Positions 11,801 through 25,061 of a stretch of DNA of 64,000 nucleotides are shown piece by piece. Positions within the stretch are counted from its first letter, which is position 1, and the number at the start of each line of letters is the position of its first letter. A model generated the notes under the pieces. That model did no database searches and was not told the DNA's origin. It saw only the letters and a program-made list of their open reading frames with translations. Origin of the DNA: Rhabdornis inornatus (lineage: Eukaryota > Chordata > Aves > Passeriformes > Rhabdornithidae). A program made the translations under genes and the position numbers. The DNA is taken from contig VWZS01002573.1 of assembly GCA_013397075.1 (NCBI GenBank), forward strand, positions 77,296 through 141,295, read 5' to 3'.

Positions 11801-14800
11801 ATTCAAGATGAATTTGAACCTGAAAGTCCAAAATTACAAACAGATTTGATGGGGTGCATTTCCCTTAAAAATTGAAAGAAAAAGAGCAAATTTCACTTTA
11901 AGGCTGATAAAACCTTAAAGGAGTTGAAAGTTACAGCTTCTTTTAACATTTTGGACTTTGACAAGAGGGATTTTGCATGCGTTTTATATGAAAGAAAATA
12001 ATTAACAAAGTTGATAGAAGGCAAAAGGAGAATATATGATTGTCTTTAACACAGGGCAAGGATGTTACTAACATCAAGGTTATACATATAAAGAAGGTGC
12101 TTAAGTTTAAAAAAACTTAGGCCCAAAGAGAGTTAAAACCAGCAGTCCTGTCTGGAATGCAGAGTAGGATTATTATTTTCCAACTAAACTGATTTCTGAT
12201 AATTTTTTGGAGTCAGTTTCTTCTGGGAAACAACGATCAATTGTCAGATTTTCTGGCACTAGTCTATTTTGTTTGAATCTTTCAGAGGAATAAATGTCCC
12301 TCAGCAAAAGGTTTGCAAATCTCCCATTGCCTCCAGATACAGCAATTGGCCTGCTGCCTTCACCTGTGCCCTTCTCTAGTGCTCAGCACCACTCTGGATA
12401 AGAAAGTTTCCATTCCTCAGAAAGGGCAACAAGAAATGTCTCAGGTCTTGAAGAAATACTGAGAATTATGTTTTCTTATATTGTGCAATCTGAACCATAT
12501 TAAAATGCTGTTAATTAAGAAACTGGCCAGATTTCATAGCAACCATCCTTTTATGCAGCAATTTCTCATGCAGCAGAGTGTGTACATCCTGCTTCTGCTG
12601 AGCTGAAGCAGGTTTTACACCCAGGTGAGCTGGTCTTGGTAATATTTGAGGAGAAGGATGGGATGCCATCCTGCCATCCAAGGGAAGTCTTGGCTTGCTG
12701 GCTGAGACTGGCAGACATCTCAGAAGTTGCAAATTTTTTTACTTAAAACAATTGTTGACCAGGGTTGGTTTTATTTTTTTTTTAAGGTTTTTTAGGGTTT
12801 CTTGGTTTTTGTTTTGTTTGTTTTGTTTTTTCCCTTTGGGATGGGGGAGTATGTTGTGATGGGGTTTTTTGTGTGTTTTGGTTTTTTTTAGCAGCTTTTT
12901 AATTTAGTTCTCAGCTCTTCTATGCCTGACAGTGACAGATTCCATCATGGTTTTTTTCCTCTGTGAGAGGAAGGCAGTATGTACAAATGCAAAATTTGAA
13001 AAATGTCGAGATAAACCAGGAGAGAAGAAATATGTGGGCAATACTGGATAAAAATTTCCTTGGCAAATCACACATAAGACTTAGTTTTGTGGTTTTTATG
13101 GCAAATGAATCTTCATTCTTTGAAGTATTTAAGACCACCCTTTGTTGGCACAATCTTAGCCCTAAAAGCTTCTTGGTTGACAAAAAATGGAGAACATCAG
13201 CTCAACAGCTTTCTCTGCCACACGATAAATCACACTCAGATTATCGGAGTTATGCAAATGACTTGGGGGAAATGCGATTGTCTGTTCCTGCCCTCTTGGA
13301 ACATGTCATTTCTACAAAGCTACTGATATTTCTGCAGGCCCTGATGACTGTCACTGTTGTTACAACCCAGTGTAGCTCAACAGTGCTGGACAGACCCAGG
13401 ATCTGGAGCCTGTCCTGCCGTGGAGCCACTGCCAATTTCCCTTGAGGAAACTGGAGAGAATGTAAGGTAGAAGAAAGGGAAAACTGACATGTCCCAGTGC
13501 AGACCATAATTTCCAAACTTTTCAGATTCTGGTGCTTCCATTCCACCCTTTTTTTCTGAAAAGGTGATAAAAGAAACCTATTATTTGCTGGTTCTGCTTT
13601 TGAACTCTATCTGATGAAATAATGCTTAAGCATCCTTCTGATATTATAGTCATCTGCTTTAAATTTGTCACCAGTTTCAAACACTTACCAAGTAATCCAT
13701 TAGGAAGGTTATTTAGATTGTTCCCCAGCTATCCTAGCCAACAGGACTTCTTTTTCCTCCATTCCATAGTCAGCATTTAATTAAATAATTAATTACAATG
13801 TTAATGAAACTCTTCGAGGTTGTCTTATTCTGTTGAACCAAACACGCCTATAAAACCCAAATGGTTTCCTAATTAAGTCTTACCACACAAAAGGCATAAT
13901 ATGCAAGTGGCTCTTATTCAAGAATGAAGGATGAAAATTTTGCACTGGTAAGGAAAGAGACATTGATGATGCCCCAGTTTAAAGCAACTTTAAATACATT
14001 CTGTCCAATTGCTGATATTTCAGGAAGAAAACAGAATGTGGAATGCAAAACTACCTAAATTTTAATTCTTATTGTGAATGTTTCAGTGCTGTGCTGAAAG
14101 TGGCCTTTTCATTGCTTTTTGAAAATCAAATGGCTGCTTTGTTGTTTCTCTGACAACATACCTGCTTTTATAAAATTCACAGAAGTTGGTAGGTATGAGT
14201 CAGTGTTAGCTATTTTCATGACTTTCATTAAAACTACGGTGATTTTTCACATGAGATGATCCTTCTTTATCTCATTTTTCACCCTTGTGGCTCATTTCCT
14301 GCATCCCCTTCCATAGTTTAGTGCATTACTCGCCTTCACCACATTATCTCAAGTGCTGTCTCTAGCCTCTCAGCCTGCAGATTCAAGCAGAGCAGCACTC
14401 AGTGGTTATTCCCATCGATGGACTGTGGCACACACAGCTTTCCACAGAAAACATGAATCAAAGCCAAACTGTGCTAAATGCAAGTTACTTCTAGCATTTT
14501 CTTGCCGCGGCGTATCGTTGCTTATTCTTACAACATGTAGCTCCACTGGAGTCAGTGAGCATCAGGTTCTTAATTACCATCAGAGGATATAGTCCCTGGT
14601 TAGTAATTAATTCCCTCAAAACATTTAATTCTGAGAGGTGGAACAGTGGATAAATCCATAAATATGTGCAAATGCATTTTCCTAAGCCCATTTTGCATAT
14701 TCTTGCAAGCCTTGAAGCTGTGTATATGCTGTAGAAACAAAATCTTTCTCAAGGCATGATGTGATGGTGTAGCCTGGCCACCTGGGAAGATAAACCATGG

Positions 14801-16670
14801 CCAAATTGCTTATTTTTGGAACAGTCATGTCCAAAAATGAATTAAAGATGGATAGCCAAGACAGTCTTCTCAGTAACAGCAGAATGACAAATGCCTATGC
14901 CTTCCCTTTTTCATGCCTTCAGCCCGAGAACACTGTTAAAATTTAAAAGCTCTAATGAGCTGCATGATGGACAGATGCATCAGAAATTAAACTAAAGGAA
15001 AGGAAAAGAGCATTTGATGAAGTGGAGCTATTGCTTGAGTGTCAAATATATATTGATAGAAAAGTGGGCCAAGTATTTTTTATAGATCTCTATTTCTGTT
15101 AGTGTCTGTTTTCAGGAATGATAACTAACACTAATAGGGAGGATTTTTTCTGACAGCTGAGAATGGAATAGTTAATCAGACTTTCTGGAAATTAATAAAT
15201 GTGTGATTTCTAGATGACACCCATGCCTTTGAAGATCATCTTTTGTTCCCCCAGCTCTATATTAACACTGCTTTAAAAAAAACCAGTAGGTGTGTGCTAA
15301 AGATTCTTCATTAGATCTGTTCATGAAGGTTTACTGGCATCTGGCATCTGGAAACAGAAGTCCTGCTCCTCATATTGCCTTATTTCTTCAGAATTCAGAA
15401 ATTCCTTAGAATTAATTCATAAGAATTAAGCCAGACACCAAAGCAGCTGGCTCAGAAACAGCTACACAAAAATAAAAGCCCTGCTCCTGCCTGTTCATGC
15501 TTCCCAGCAGTCCCTGAGATGACAGAGGTCACTCTGTCACACAGCTAACAGCCTGTCCTTGCAGCAGTCTGTGCCTGGGTCTGGTTTCAGAGCAGAAAAT
15601 ATCTTACCCCAAGTTCAGAGTTTAGTGAAGAAAATCTTGACTTAAAGACAATTTTCATCTTTAAATGCCTGGGTCTTTCCAAGATTTAAAAGCTTTTCCT
15701 CTCAGTTACCCTTATGACTCATCTCTTCATTTAGTGGACAGCTTAAATTTTCCTTTTAAAGAATTATTGAATTACTCTGTCCAGTCTAGAGACACTGGCA
15801 TTCCCTGAATATGCCTGTGTAGAGCCTTATTCTGTCTAGAAGCAAACAGACTAGTTAATGGACCCACTACTTATCTGAACTATTAATTGATGACTAAACC
15901 ATATTGTGGAAAGCACTGCCTTTCAGTTGGGCAAATGTTACCATGTGTAGTGTTTGTACTTTATATGACTATACAGTCTAAAACACACAAAGAAAGAGGC
16001 ATGGAAATAGTGCTACCTTGTTTGTGACCAGCAGTGGTGATGGTCAGACTCTATCAGAGATTTCAAGGAAAATGTTCTTGGCGGGATTAGTCACAGTGCA
16101 GGCTGTGATTATGCCTGCTCCAGCATGCAATCAGGCTGCTTTTGGATCTGGTACTTGGACTAGAAATTCCTGCATTATTACAGGATAATCTTTAGATCAC
16201 TACAAGGCTGTCAGGAAGAAGCAACAGTTAAAATGGCTGTGCTCATCCCTGGAGGAAGACAAATAATATGTTTTTAAAAATTGCTCTCTGGCTGCAGTAA
16301 TTGTTTTTGAAAAGCAAACCAGAGGCAAAACCTCAGCAGATCTCTGCTCAAGAACACCCCCACAAATGAGCTTGGGAGAACTCAGGAGGGACAAGGATAC
16401 AGCTGGCTGTCTTGATGGCATTGATGGATGGCACTCTTTAACCAAAAACCAGCGAAAACCAGCCCAGCACAATCAAGCCAACCCAACCCACCCAACCAGC
16501 ACCGTACTTTCTCTTGGAGATGCTGGGATAGGGCTCAGGCTAGAGGAGGACAATTCTATACCCAAGTGCTTCTTGTACTATAACTGCAGAAATCTTTGGA
16601 GAATGTGAGGGCACAGGCTTAAGGCAAAGAGGGGTAGGGGAAACACATCGGGAGGAGGAGAAAGCAGTAC
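8836..16670. other. long unique non-coding stretch
   Basis: About 7.8 kb without a recognisable gene or dated mobile element. Open frames reach only about 160 codons and conflict between strands. The only structured segment is the G/T-rich tract near 12.77-12.90 kb. If this window lies in an intron, exons could be hidden here, but I see no convincing exon. Confidence 0.5.
12765..12905. repeat. G/T-rich low-complexity tract
   Basis: T-rich sequence interspersed with G runs: repeats of GTTTT, TTTTTTTAAGG and GGTTTTTTTT, with almost no A or C. It resembles a similar tract at 51.3-51.5 kb. It carries no gene and could be a decayed poly-A tail region (antisense) or plain low complexity. Confidence 0.7.
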
Positions 16671-16849
16671 CTAGAGACTCTGTGGGGGAAACAGTTTATT
16701 TCCTTTTTCTCCAATAATGAGGAGAAATAATGCAGGAGCCCTGCTTAGTGTGAGGGTGGCCTCTTGCAGGGCTGGGGAGAGCCTCGGCACCTGGGGTCCC
16801 TCCTCTTTGGGGGACACTGGAACACCCCAGGTGAGCTGTCCCTGCCCTG

Positions 16850-17861
16850 TCAGGGAGTGGAGGAGCTGCAGCTGCTGCCCTGGGCAGAGAGATCTGCCAC
16901 CACCTCCTGCCCCAGATCCTGCTGGGGCTGGTCCCACTCTCTGGGGATGGGCGTAGGTGGAGAGTAGCTGTGACCCTCACAAAGGGCAGCCTCTGTTGTG
17001 CCAACTTCTTTCTCTTCCACAGCGACTGTAGGGCTTCTGGTGGGAGTTCCCACCCATGAGCAGGAACTCAAGGATCCGGAGCTGCTGGAGCTGCTGCTGG
17101 CTTCTGAACTGTCATCCTCATCCGCAGCAGCATGGGAGCGCAGCAGCCTCTGGGCCCCTGAGCTGCAGTGTCTCACAATGATGTCGATGGTGTCCTGGAT
17201 CAGTGGCACTGTGTGTTCCTCCAGGACATCCTGCAAACTCTGGATCGTGATCTCCTCATCTGGGCCATAGGTACAGAGGCAGTGGCCAGTGCAGCACAAT
17301 GTCTGTCAGCCACCACTGGGCCCCGAACATGGTCTCCATTCTCTGGCAAAGCCAAGTCTGCACAGGGTCCATGACATGCTGTTGCTGATGGAAAATTTCT
17401 GCCCAGACCTCAGGCAGGACACTGCCCACAAACTCCAGCCCTGAACCTTCCTGCTCTGCTGGAGACACTGTTCCCTGTGGAGAAGATGAAGGGGACACCA
17501 CAGGAGGATGGGAGCTGTTCGCATCCAGGCTGCCAGGATCTCTCTCTGCCTGGCTGCTGCCAGGATCTCTCTCTGCCTGGCTGCTGCCATCTGGCAGCTC
17601 CTCAGGGACTGTGATGGATGTCTCCAGATAGTCGTCTTCTCCATGATCAGAAAATCGGACAGTCACTATTGTTCTTCTGCAGAGTGGGCACACTGNGCCA
17701 AGATCTGCCAGTGAAAGGCACCACTCAGCACTGGATCCTCCAGACCTCACAGAATTGCTTGGATGGAGTTCAGGCTGGAGCTCCACTGGCCCAAGTGAGG
17801 GATATACAAGCAGTGAGGGATAAGAGCTCCCAATCCATCTGCCCATGATGTCACAGCCCAC
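16850..17861 (-). pseudogene. Topors-like RING E3 ligase pseudogene
   Basis: This minus-strand remnant resembles the avian Topors-like family. Topors is a RING E3 ubiquitin/SUMO ligase acting in the nucleus. Reading from 17,861, a 201-codon frame contains VCPLCRRTIVTVRF, the second half of a C3HC4 RING, followed by HGEDDYLE, which is like the acidic segment just after the Topors RING. The first RING half (Cys/His pairs) is not recognisable and an N lies at 17,696 immediately before it. After VMDPVQTWLCQRME the frame runs to a stop near 17,256. The related continuation (CTYGPDEEITIQSLQDVLEE, then SGAQRLLRSHAA) is in another frame from about 17,299 to 16,850, so there is at least one frameshift. 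A serine-rich, acidic tail follows. No intron is visible, which fits a retrocopy or a decayed single-exon gene. The family call is by motif only. The frameshift and broken RING argue against function. Confidence 0.55.
17531..17584. repeat. 27-bp tandem duplication inside the RING pseudogene
   Basis: Two identical adjacent 27-bp units, each starting TGCCAGGATCTCTCTCTGCC. On the minus strand they encode a repeated nine-residue unit, GSSQAERDP. The perfect identity suggests a recent slippage event, or a polymorphic site. Confidence 0.9.
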
Positions 17862-18360
17862 TGCCTGGTGGCAGCAGCCTCCACATCCCTATGCTGTGAC
17901 AGAAGTCCTTCTCCCTCTGCAGGCACATGACATCAGCTAAAACTGAGGAGTTCATGCTGGACACCTGACCCTTTTTCTCACAGGGATCTGCAGGGACCAG
18001 ATTTCCCGCAAGACTTTTGACATCTCTGTGTTTGGGGGCTTCAAGCCCCAGCTGGACAAAGCCCTGAGTCCTTTGTCTGACTGCAGCACCAACCTTGCTT
18101 TGAGCAGAAGGTTGAACCAGGCATCCCCTGCACTCAAGTCTGCTCAGTGATCTTTCCCTAATCCAGTGAGAAAAATCAAGTTCAAGATGGTGATCAGCAG
18201 AGTCCATATCAGCAGCTTTAGAGGGGGTAGAAATATACTGGGGTTTGGATTCACATTCTGTTTTTTTGCAGCACTTGTCACAGTGTGAATTCCTCTCTTC
18301 ACACAGCCTTGTCCCCAACTACAGCACCACACCCCTGGCAGTGCAGCAGATGAGCTCAAA
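17862..18360 (-). other. unrecognised minus-strand open frames upstream of the RING pseudogene
   Basis: A 155-codon frame (18,318 to 17,851) and overlapping shorter frames lie directly upstream, on the same strand, of the Topors-like remnant. I recognise no domain in them. They could be 5' flank or a diverged N-terminal part of the same pseudogene. The composition is more GC-rich than the neighbouring kilobases, as in the pseudogene itself. Confidence 0.3.
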
Positions 18361-21300
18361 TTCAGACTGCCAAAAATACTTCCCTCTGGATTGATGGATA
18401 AACTACAGTCATGAGGGATGTTTGCAGCAGACTAATCATCAATTCCCAGGGCTTTCATGTAGTGTCAGCAGTGAATTCTGCCCATGTAACCCTGCAGATG
18501 GGAGCAGGTCAAAAAAACTTTGTATTTGCATAGCAAAATACTTGGTTTTGCTTGAGATCCACTTAGTAGTGTAGAGAGAATGCTGTTCAGAAGAAACTTT
18601 TGGAAAGTAAGTATTTTCTTGGTATTTTACTTTCAGAGAGAAGTCAAGCTCACCTTGGGCAGCAAGGATTGGACTGTCAGGACACGCTGCAGGACAGTGA
18701 CAGCCTGGCTCTGTGTGGCCAACAAAATTGGAAAAGTCTTAATTTTTAGAGGGGGGCTTGGTGAGGTAGCTTGGGTGCTGTTTGGGAAAGACAGTGTGTT
18801 TGATCCATGCTAATGTCAGAGGGGGCTCAGGAAAAGGACTCTATTAAGAAAGAGACTAAAAAAAGCCAATAAAATAAAGAATATATAAGCAACCTTACTA
18901 GCAGTATTTTTTTACAAAGGTGTTTTTAGCAGTGTTTTTCATTCTATTCATTTAGTAATTTTACTCCTATTTTTTATGTTCCAAATCTGTAAAATCGCAG
19001 GGTTGTGGTTCACCTCAAGTTTGAATTCTTCCTTAGCTGCTCTTCAGTGATCTTCCAGTTGGATCTTCCTTATTTCTTCCCTTTTAAGATAACAAACTTT
19101 ATATATAAATGTCTTCTGTCACAGGGCATTAAACAAATCCATATCTTGCTGTTTCAAAAGCACAGGGATTGAATGTTGGAATTTTTTCTGGGCCCATTAA
19201 TTATATAAAATGCACCTGGATTCTGAGGGGTGAGAAAAGTAATCAAATATTCAATGGCATCTGCTTTCTGTTTATCTGGCATGGATCTTCCAAGAAAATA
19301 AATAAGGTAATGACAAAGGGCTTTTTTCCCGTGGGTCCATAATCTCAGGCACAGCATCCTGGGGGCAGGATTGAGCTTGTACTTCGGTGACTCCTATCAC
19401 ATCTGCTCCACTGAAATGTCATTTCTAAGCAAAGCTGAGCTGCTGATGGGTTGATTTTGTGCAGATTCTTTAGTACACATCTGGGCTTTAAAGCAGCTTT
19501 CTACTCCCACTGCTGGAGTGGCTGATGTGAACTCCTAAAGAGAATGAACATTTTTTTTAAGATGGTAAAATAAAATTTTTAGCACTGCAGGAAAAGCATG
19601 AGCAGTGGGATTGCAGTTATCCACCATTTATGAATTTTTAAATTATTTTAATGAAAAAAATATTCCTGTGATAGCTTCACGATTCTGTTGGCTTTCCTCT
19701 GCCATCTGCCCCCATCAGTGGTGGAGTGGGAAGGGTCAGAGCAGGTGGTGGGATCCTGGTGTTTCCTCACCTGCTGGAGGGTGTGGGTGAGTGTGAGGCC
19801 TTCAGCTGTCTTTGTACCTTTGATCAAATAACTCTGCTGGCGCTCTGCCCATCCAGTTTGAAAAAGCACAATAGCGTTTCCTGCCAGCTGATATCCCCCA
19901 GGATCCGGGTGAACCAGGCACTGAGACACATCCACTTGACATTAATGAGTGGCCTTACTGCCTCCCAGATTTCCCAATACTGACATGTGCTAAAGCTGCA
20001 TGGGGCTGCACCTGTGCCCTTGCACAAGCCACTGGCCCCCAGGTTAGCCAGCCAACTCTAATGTCATTGTCATGGCTGGCAGCAGGTACCTTTGCTCCTC
20101 TGGTGGGTGCCGGTTGTCTCTGGCACTGACAAGCTGTCTAGGCTGTAAACCTCCCCTGAGCATTGCTTTTTCTACTGACCTCTATTTCTTTTGAATGCAG
20201 AGTTGCCTGTGGCTTTGCCATCTGTTCAGGTGGCTGCAGTTCTTGTCTAGGAATCCTGTATGTCTGTGTAAGGGGATGTATATAATGTGGATGTATATGT
20301 GCATATTTGTTGGGCTGTGAGACGTTTCATGTATGTGCGTCTTTTGTTACATCTTTTGCATTTCTGTGAAAAATAAAGGAAAAGTGGATAATTGTGTTCT
20401 GTAAATAAGTTCCTTTGTGTTTGAACAGCCATGGGAATTGCACAGTCTGCAAAGAAAATATTATTGTATTAAATGCTTGAAGTTCATCCTACAGTTCTTA
20501 TCTGGAGTCTGAAACTATTTTCTAGCTGACTCAAATGAAAGCCAGATTTTCCCAAAATATTAGTTCCTGTTTCAGAGTATTAAAAGAGCTGGATTTTTTG
20601 AAGTTTACGTATTTTAGGCAGAAGAATTTATGGCCAGACTAGACCAGGTCCTCAGAGATGTAAAAGTATTTCTCATCTGCTTCAAATCCTGAATAGCCAC
20701 CCTTCTGTCAGAGAAGTTCCCACTCACTGGACATCAGCTATCCACAGTTTTTTCAAAAGCTGGTCTCTCATGAGAGTACCTACATGGAAAAGAAACTCTT
20801 CTGTGAGAGATGCCCCTCATTCATGCAGAGGTGGAAGTACCAATTTGTATATTGACTATTTCTCCATCTATAAATTACTTCATGGTAGTTTTGGTATGAT
20901 TTTCTATATGACTGAATAGGTAATAGCTTTGTCTTCTTTTTTTGCCCTCAGTGCAAAGAAAATTAAAATCATAAACAGTAGGAAGTCAGACAGTGATTTA
21001 TCTCTCTTTTGAAAATGAATTGGTAAAGCATATCTACTGAAAATATGAAATGTTTGTGATTAAGTCCTTGCAGAATCTATCTGAACTAAGGTAGATAAGA
21101 AAATTACTTTGAAGGGGCATGAAATGCAGCCGTTCAGATGTCCTATTTAAGTCTGTGTTGCTTGCTATCAGTTTTGCCTTCTTCTCCAACTGCACAGAAA
21201 AACTCAGTGAAAAATAAGAGTGCAGATTAAACTTCATATCCCACACCATGAGAAAGCTTGGTGACAAAGACAGTGTCAAATGCTTGTAGTTACCCACACA

Positions 21301-21395
21301 TTTTGCTTCTGTACTTTTATTTTCTACCCCAAAAGAGATACTGGCAGAATTCTAATGCTATCAGACTGGCTACTGCTTGTTTTAAAAGTTAGTGC
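18361..21395. other. unique non-coding stretch
   Basis: No gene is identified. Two overlapping minus-strand frames at 19,648-20,027 have a moderately protein-like composition (for example GGYQLAGNAIVLFQTGWAER) but belong to no family I can name. The remainder is AT-rich with no repeat family seen. Confidence 0.45.
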
Positions 21396-21568
21396 TGGCA
21401 CAAGTTGTACAGAGAGGTTGTAAATTCTCCATCCTTGGAGATACTGAAAAGCCATCCAGGAATTGCTCTGGACAGCAGGCTCAATGTGTTCATGCTTGAG
21501 CAAGGGGGTTGGGCCAGATGACCTGCAGAGGTCCTTTCCAGCCACAACCCACCTGCTATTCTCTGTTG
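21396..21568 (+). mobile_element. CR1 LINE tail fragment
   Basis: The text shows AGAGAGGTTGTAAATTCTCC, ATCCTTGGAGATACTGAAA, then GCTTGAGCAAGGGGGTTGGG, and GATGACCTGCAGAGGTCC near 21,517-21,534. This is the 3' UTR of the CR1 subtype whose tail reads 'GATGATCTCCAGAGGTCC'. It is 5'-truncated to about 170 bp. Confidence 0.9.
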
Positions 21569-22304
21569 AATAGTGTTGAATGTCTGCCCTTTGCAGGCCA
21601 AACCAGGCTATGGACCAGTCAGTTCTTTTGACACAATTGGTGGTACAGGGCAACACCTGGTGTGGAACACCACCTACCAGTGAATATATGTTGGTGCAGG
21701 CAGAGACTTTGTATTCTAACATTGCTGCTAAAGACATCAGTAAATAATGCCTCACCAGTAGGTTCAGTTGCTCACCTAAGATGCGTTTAATTCCAAGTGA
21801 ATTTAGAGGATATAGTACATGAACTGATGAGTATATGGAAGCTGTCATGCAGGCTCAGGATTCTTGGAAGTGTTGGATTAGCACACCTCCTGAAAAGTGT
21901 ACACTGCCTAGGACCCAAACCATGAGTGAGTTCTGAAAAATCTTGCTTGAAAATCAACACTCTTGGGAAAGAAAACACTTGCAAAAATACCATTTCTTAT
22001 GAGTCTTACCCTGATTGTGGTTTCAGTAGTCTTTTAGTCCAAGAATCAGGCACTGGACTTAAAAATACTGTCTCCGAGAAGGCTCGATAGATGAAAGTTA
22101 AGAGTTGGCTATATGGACGCTCAAAGCACTTTAGGATAAGCAGCTCCAGGACTGATGACAACATTATATTAGTGAGGGTGGAAAAAGAACTGCTGGGAGT
22201 TGGTACCCGTGGTGCTCAGAGCACTGCCAGCAAACCTGGAGTATAAGGGTCATCTGCTCTGTGGGAAATGAGTGAGTATTTCTTTCACAGCAAAGTTAAG
22301 TTGA
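21569..22304. other. unique non-coding stretch
   Basis: No gene or known repeat is recognised between the CR1 fragment and the LTR fragment. Confidence 0.5.
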
Positions 22305-22595
22305 AGCAGCTGAGTGTTGCAGAATTCCAGAAGATAAGGGGATGATGTGTGGCATGTGTGGAATGGAGGGCCATGGAGTCAGCCAAGGACTGTTGGCCTT
22401 TGCAGACAAGGATTGTTTGTAATGACCAAGGTCTGTTATTAACACAGCCATGAGAAAGGACAAGATTTTTCTGGAGAAGGGGAGACAGGCAGAGATAGGG
22501 GAGCTCTTCAAAGGGAGAAATATTGCTGTTGGAGTTCCTGGAGACAAGCATAAGGTAGTACACAACAAGCACAGGAACGAGGGCAAGAAGGTCTT
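22305..22595 (+). mobile_element. ERV LTR fragment related to the LTR at 53.9-55.1 kb
   Basis: This segment aligns by eye over about 280 bp to 54,140-54,420, inside the LTR of the ERV at 54 kb. Shared blocks include CCAAGGACTGTTGG, a TTATTAACA(C/T)GCCATGAGAAAG block, CTGGAGAAGGGG and GCAGAGATAGGG. I see no coding region or second LTR nearby, so it is probably the middle (U3) part of a decayed solo LTR. Its ends and any target duplication are not evident. Confidence 0.75.
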
Positions 22596-25061
22596 CTGCT
22601 GCTTAGTTAAATGCTCTATTTGAGCAAAGGGAGATCCATTTTTGGTGGTACAGCTGAGTCTCTGGCCAGCATAGCATCTGACACAAACTACATATACAAG
22701 AATTTTTTTCCCTCTTCAACATAAGACAAACACTCTGCTAAATGCACCTTAGCAGTTACCAGAAATTGATGTTATTTCACTCTTGATTTACAATACTCTT
22801 CTCCTAATTTTATGTGAAAGATGTGTATGGATACCATGTTGTGACAATATTCATACACCAAACCCCTTGAAGTGGCAGATCATAATGTTTTTGAGTAAAA
22901 TATATTATTACTCTAGGCCAGCTACATGTTGTGATCCATCTCATCAGGGCCCAGGCAGCCAACTAATAGCATTTCTATAAACATTTTGAAGATGGAAAAA
23001 CAATCTGGAGGCAGTTCTCAGTTTTTGCAGGACATAAGGTGCAGAGACGTGCATTTGAAAATGAGCACCTCTGAAATGTCTCCCTCAAATTTGTACTGCA
23101 GGTGAAAAAAACCCCATTTCTAAGATATGTGAAGAATGTGAAGATGCAAAGGCTCAGGACACAGCAGAATAGAGAGGTACAGTCATATTAAGGATGACAT
23201 TAAGGACAACAGGACAACCCTATTTCATCCCTACACATTAACAAAATATAAGCAAATATAAGCCTTATAAACCAAGCTCAGAGACATACTTGTGGTTTTG
23301 TGCATAGCAATGGCACTGAGAATGTCTGCTAAATCAGCACAGCATCAAAGTGCATTGGTGGCTTCAAAAAAGCAGTTTGCAATTGTTCGAGGTACTCAAT
23401 GCACATGGATATCCTTTATTTGGCTTTATGGTATGTTCATTTCATTCCAATGGCCTCGCCCAAGTGCCAATGTCATTATTTGTCATTATATGTTGCCACA
23501 TTTGGATATTATTCTAATAAATTAATTTAAACACTGACTGAGTCATCATACACTTGACAGTGAGAATTTTACTCTATACAATGGTTAAATTCTCCTCAAA
23601 TTTAATTGCACACTACCCTGCTAAAAGCTCCTATAAAGAGAGAGATTTGACAAATATTTTGCCAGATTGCAAGACTAACAAAAGAAGTTTTTTCCAGTAA
23701 AATTTAGCCAAGTACTTCTTCTTCTACCCTAATAAACTTCAAAGTCTACTCAATTCCTCTGAAAGTTGGTGTGGAAGCAGTTAAATGCACTCTGTAACTA
23801 GATATGTCTGATATGGGGTGTTTTACTACTATTTTCATCAAAGAAATGATAATTCAAGTTTAGAGTGCTTTCTGGGCACATGAAAAGCACATGATAACTC
23901 AGCTGCAGATATCCTTCATGTCTTTGGGTGTATTTTTTAGTTAAATCGTATTGCCAGGAAAATGAGAAGTAACTCCTGCAAATTAATTATGCTGGTAAGT
24001 ATTCTTCATGGCAAAAAAAATCTGGAGGTTTTAACTACAGTATATTTACATAGGGTATCTCATGGGTAATTGATTTATCCTAGGGAAGTGAATAATTGCC
24101 TCCACTTGCTCAAAACAGTTTTACTTTTGTTAATTATGCCAAACTGATATCCTACTACAGAAGAAATGTCATCCTTTAGAATCCAGTAAATGGACATTTT
24201 TCCTTCTTGTTTCCTCTTAGTAATACATGCTTGTTTTTAGCACAACAGACATGGTGACACTTTCAGAAATGCTGCTGTGCCTGCTGAGGAATCCATGTTG
24301 TTCACTTTGAGCATGAGCAGTGTGTTCATGAATATTTCAGCCGGTGATCTCATTTCACCCGGGTATATGTAGGAAAGCAGATGTAATGTTTTGATCAGCA
24401 TTAGTTACAGGTCAAAGTGAGCCCTGACAATGATTTCCACCTGCTTATGCTGTTGCATTCCTGTGGATGGTAGGGTAGGACACTGCCTACTTAAGGTCCC
24501 CGGAAATTTTCGGCTTACTTTCATTACAGCATTCATATCTGTTCCACTTAAAAGCTGTTTAGGTTGTGTTTTATTTTCTGTTGTGCATATGTTTTTTAAG
24601 ACACCACTGAAGAACTGGAGAAGATAAGAGCACATACTGTTTTTCCTGTGCAATTCGTAGTGATCTATGGATTTGTCATTTGAAGACAGTAATATTAGTG
24701 GGCATAAAAGAGCATTATATTTACAGAGCCACTGAAGTTCTGAGTGTGAATCTGCCACAAGTACAAAGATCACACTCTGTATCTAAGCTGAACAATAACC
24801 AGTCCATGATTCTACGAATCTGTGGCTGTGGGCTGAGTATTTTTTTCCTGTCTGGTGTGTTATCCTCATAAAGCTGGTCACGCTGGCGATTCTGAAATAG
24901 TTCTTTACATATTCTGTAAATAGTGAGCCATTCATCACACTGTGGACAGGGACTAGTGGTTCAAGCATTTCAACACAGCATATCAACAGCCATCTATGCT
25001 GGGATGAAAACAGAAAAAATGACAACATTTTGGGCTTCCTTGTTTGTTCTGAGATAGGAAC
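22596..25061. other. unique non-coding stretch
   Basis: AT-rich sequence with no recognised gene, LTR or CR1. Open frames are short and overlap on opposite strands. Confidence 0.5.
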
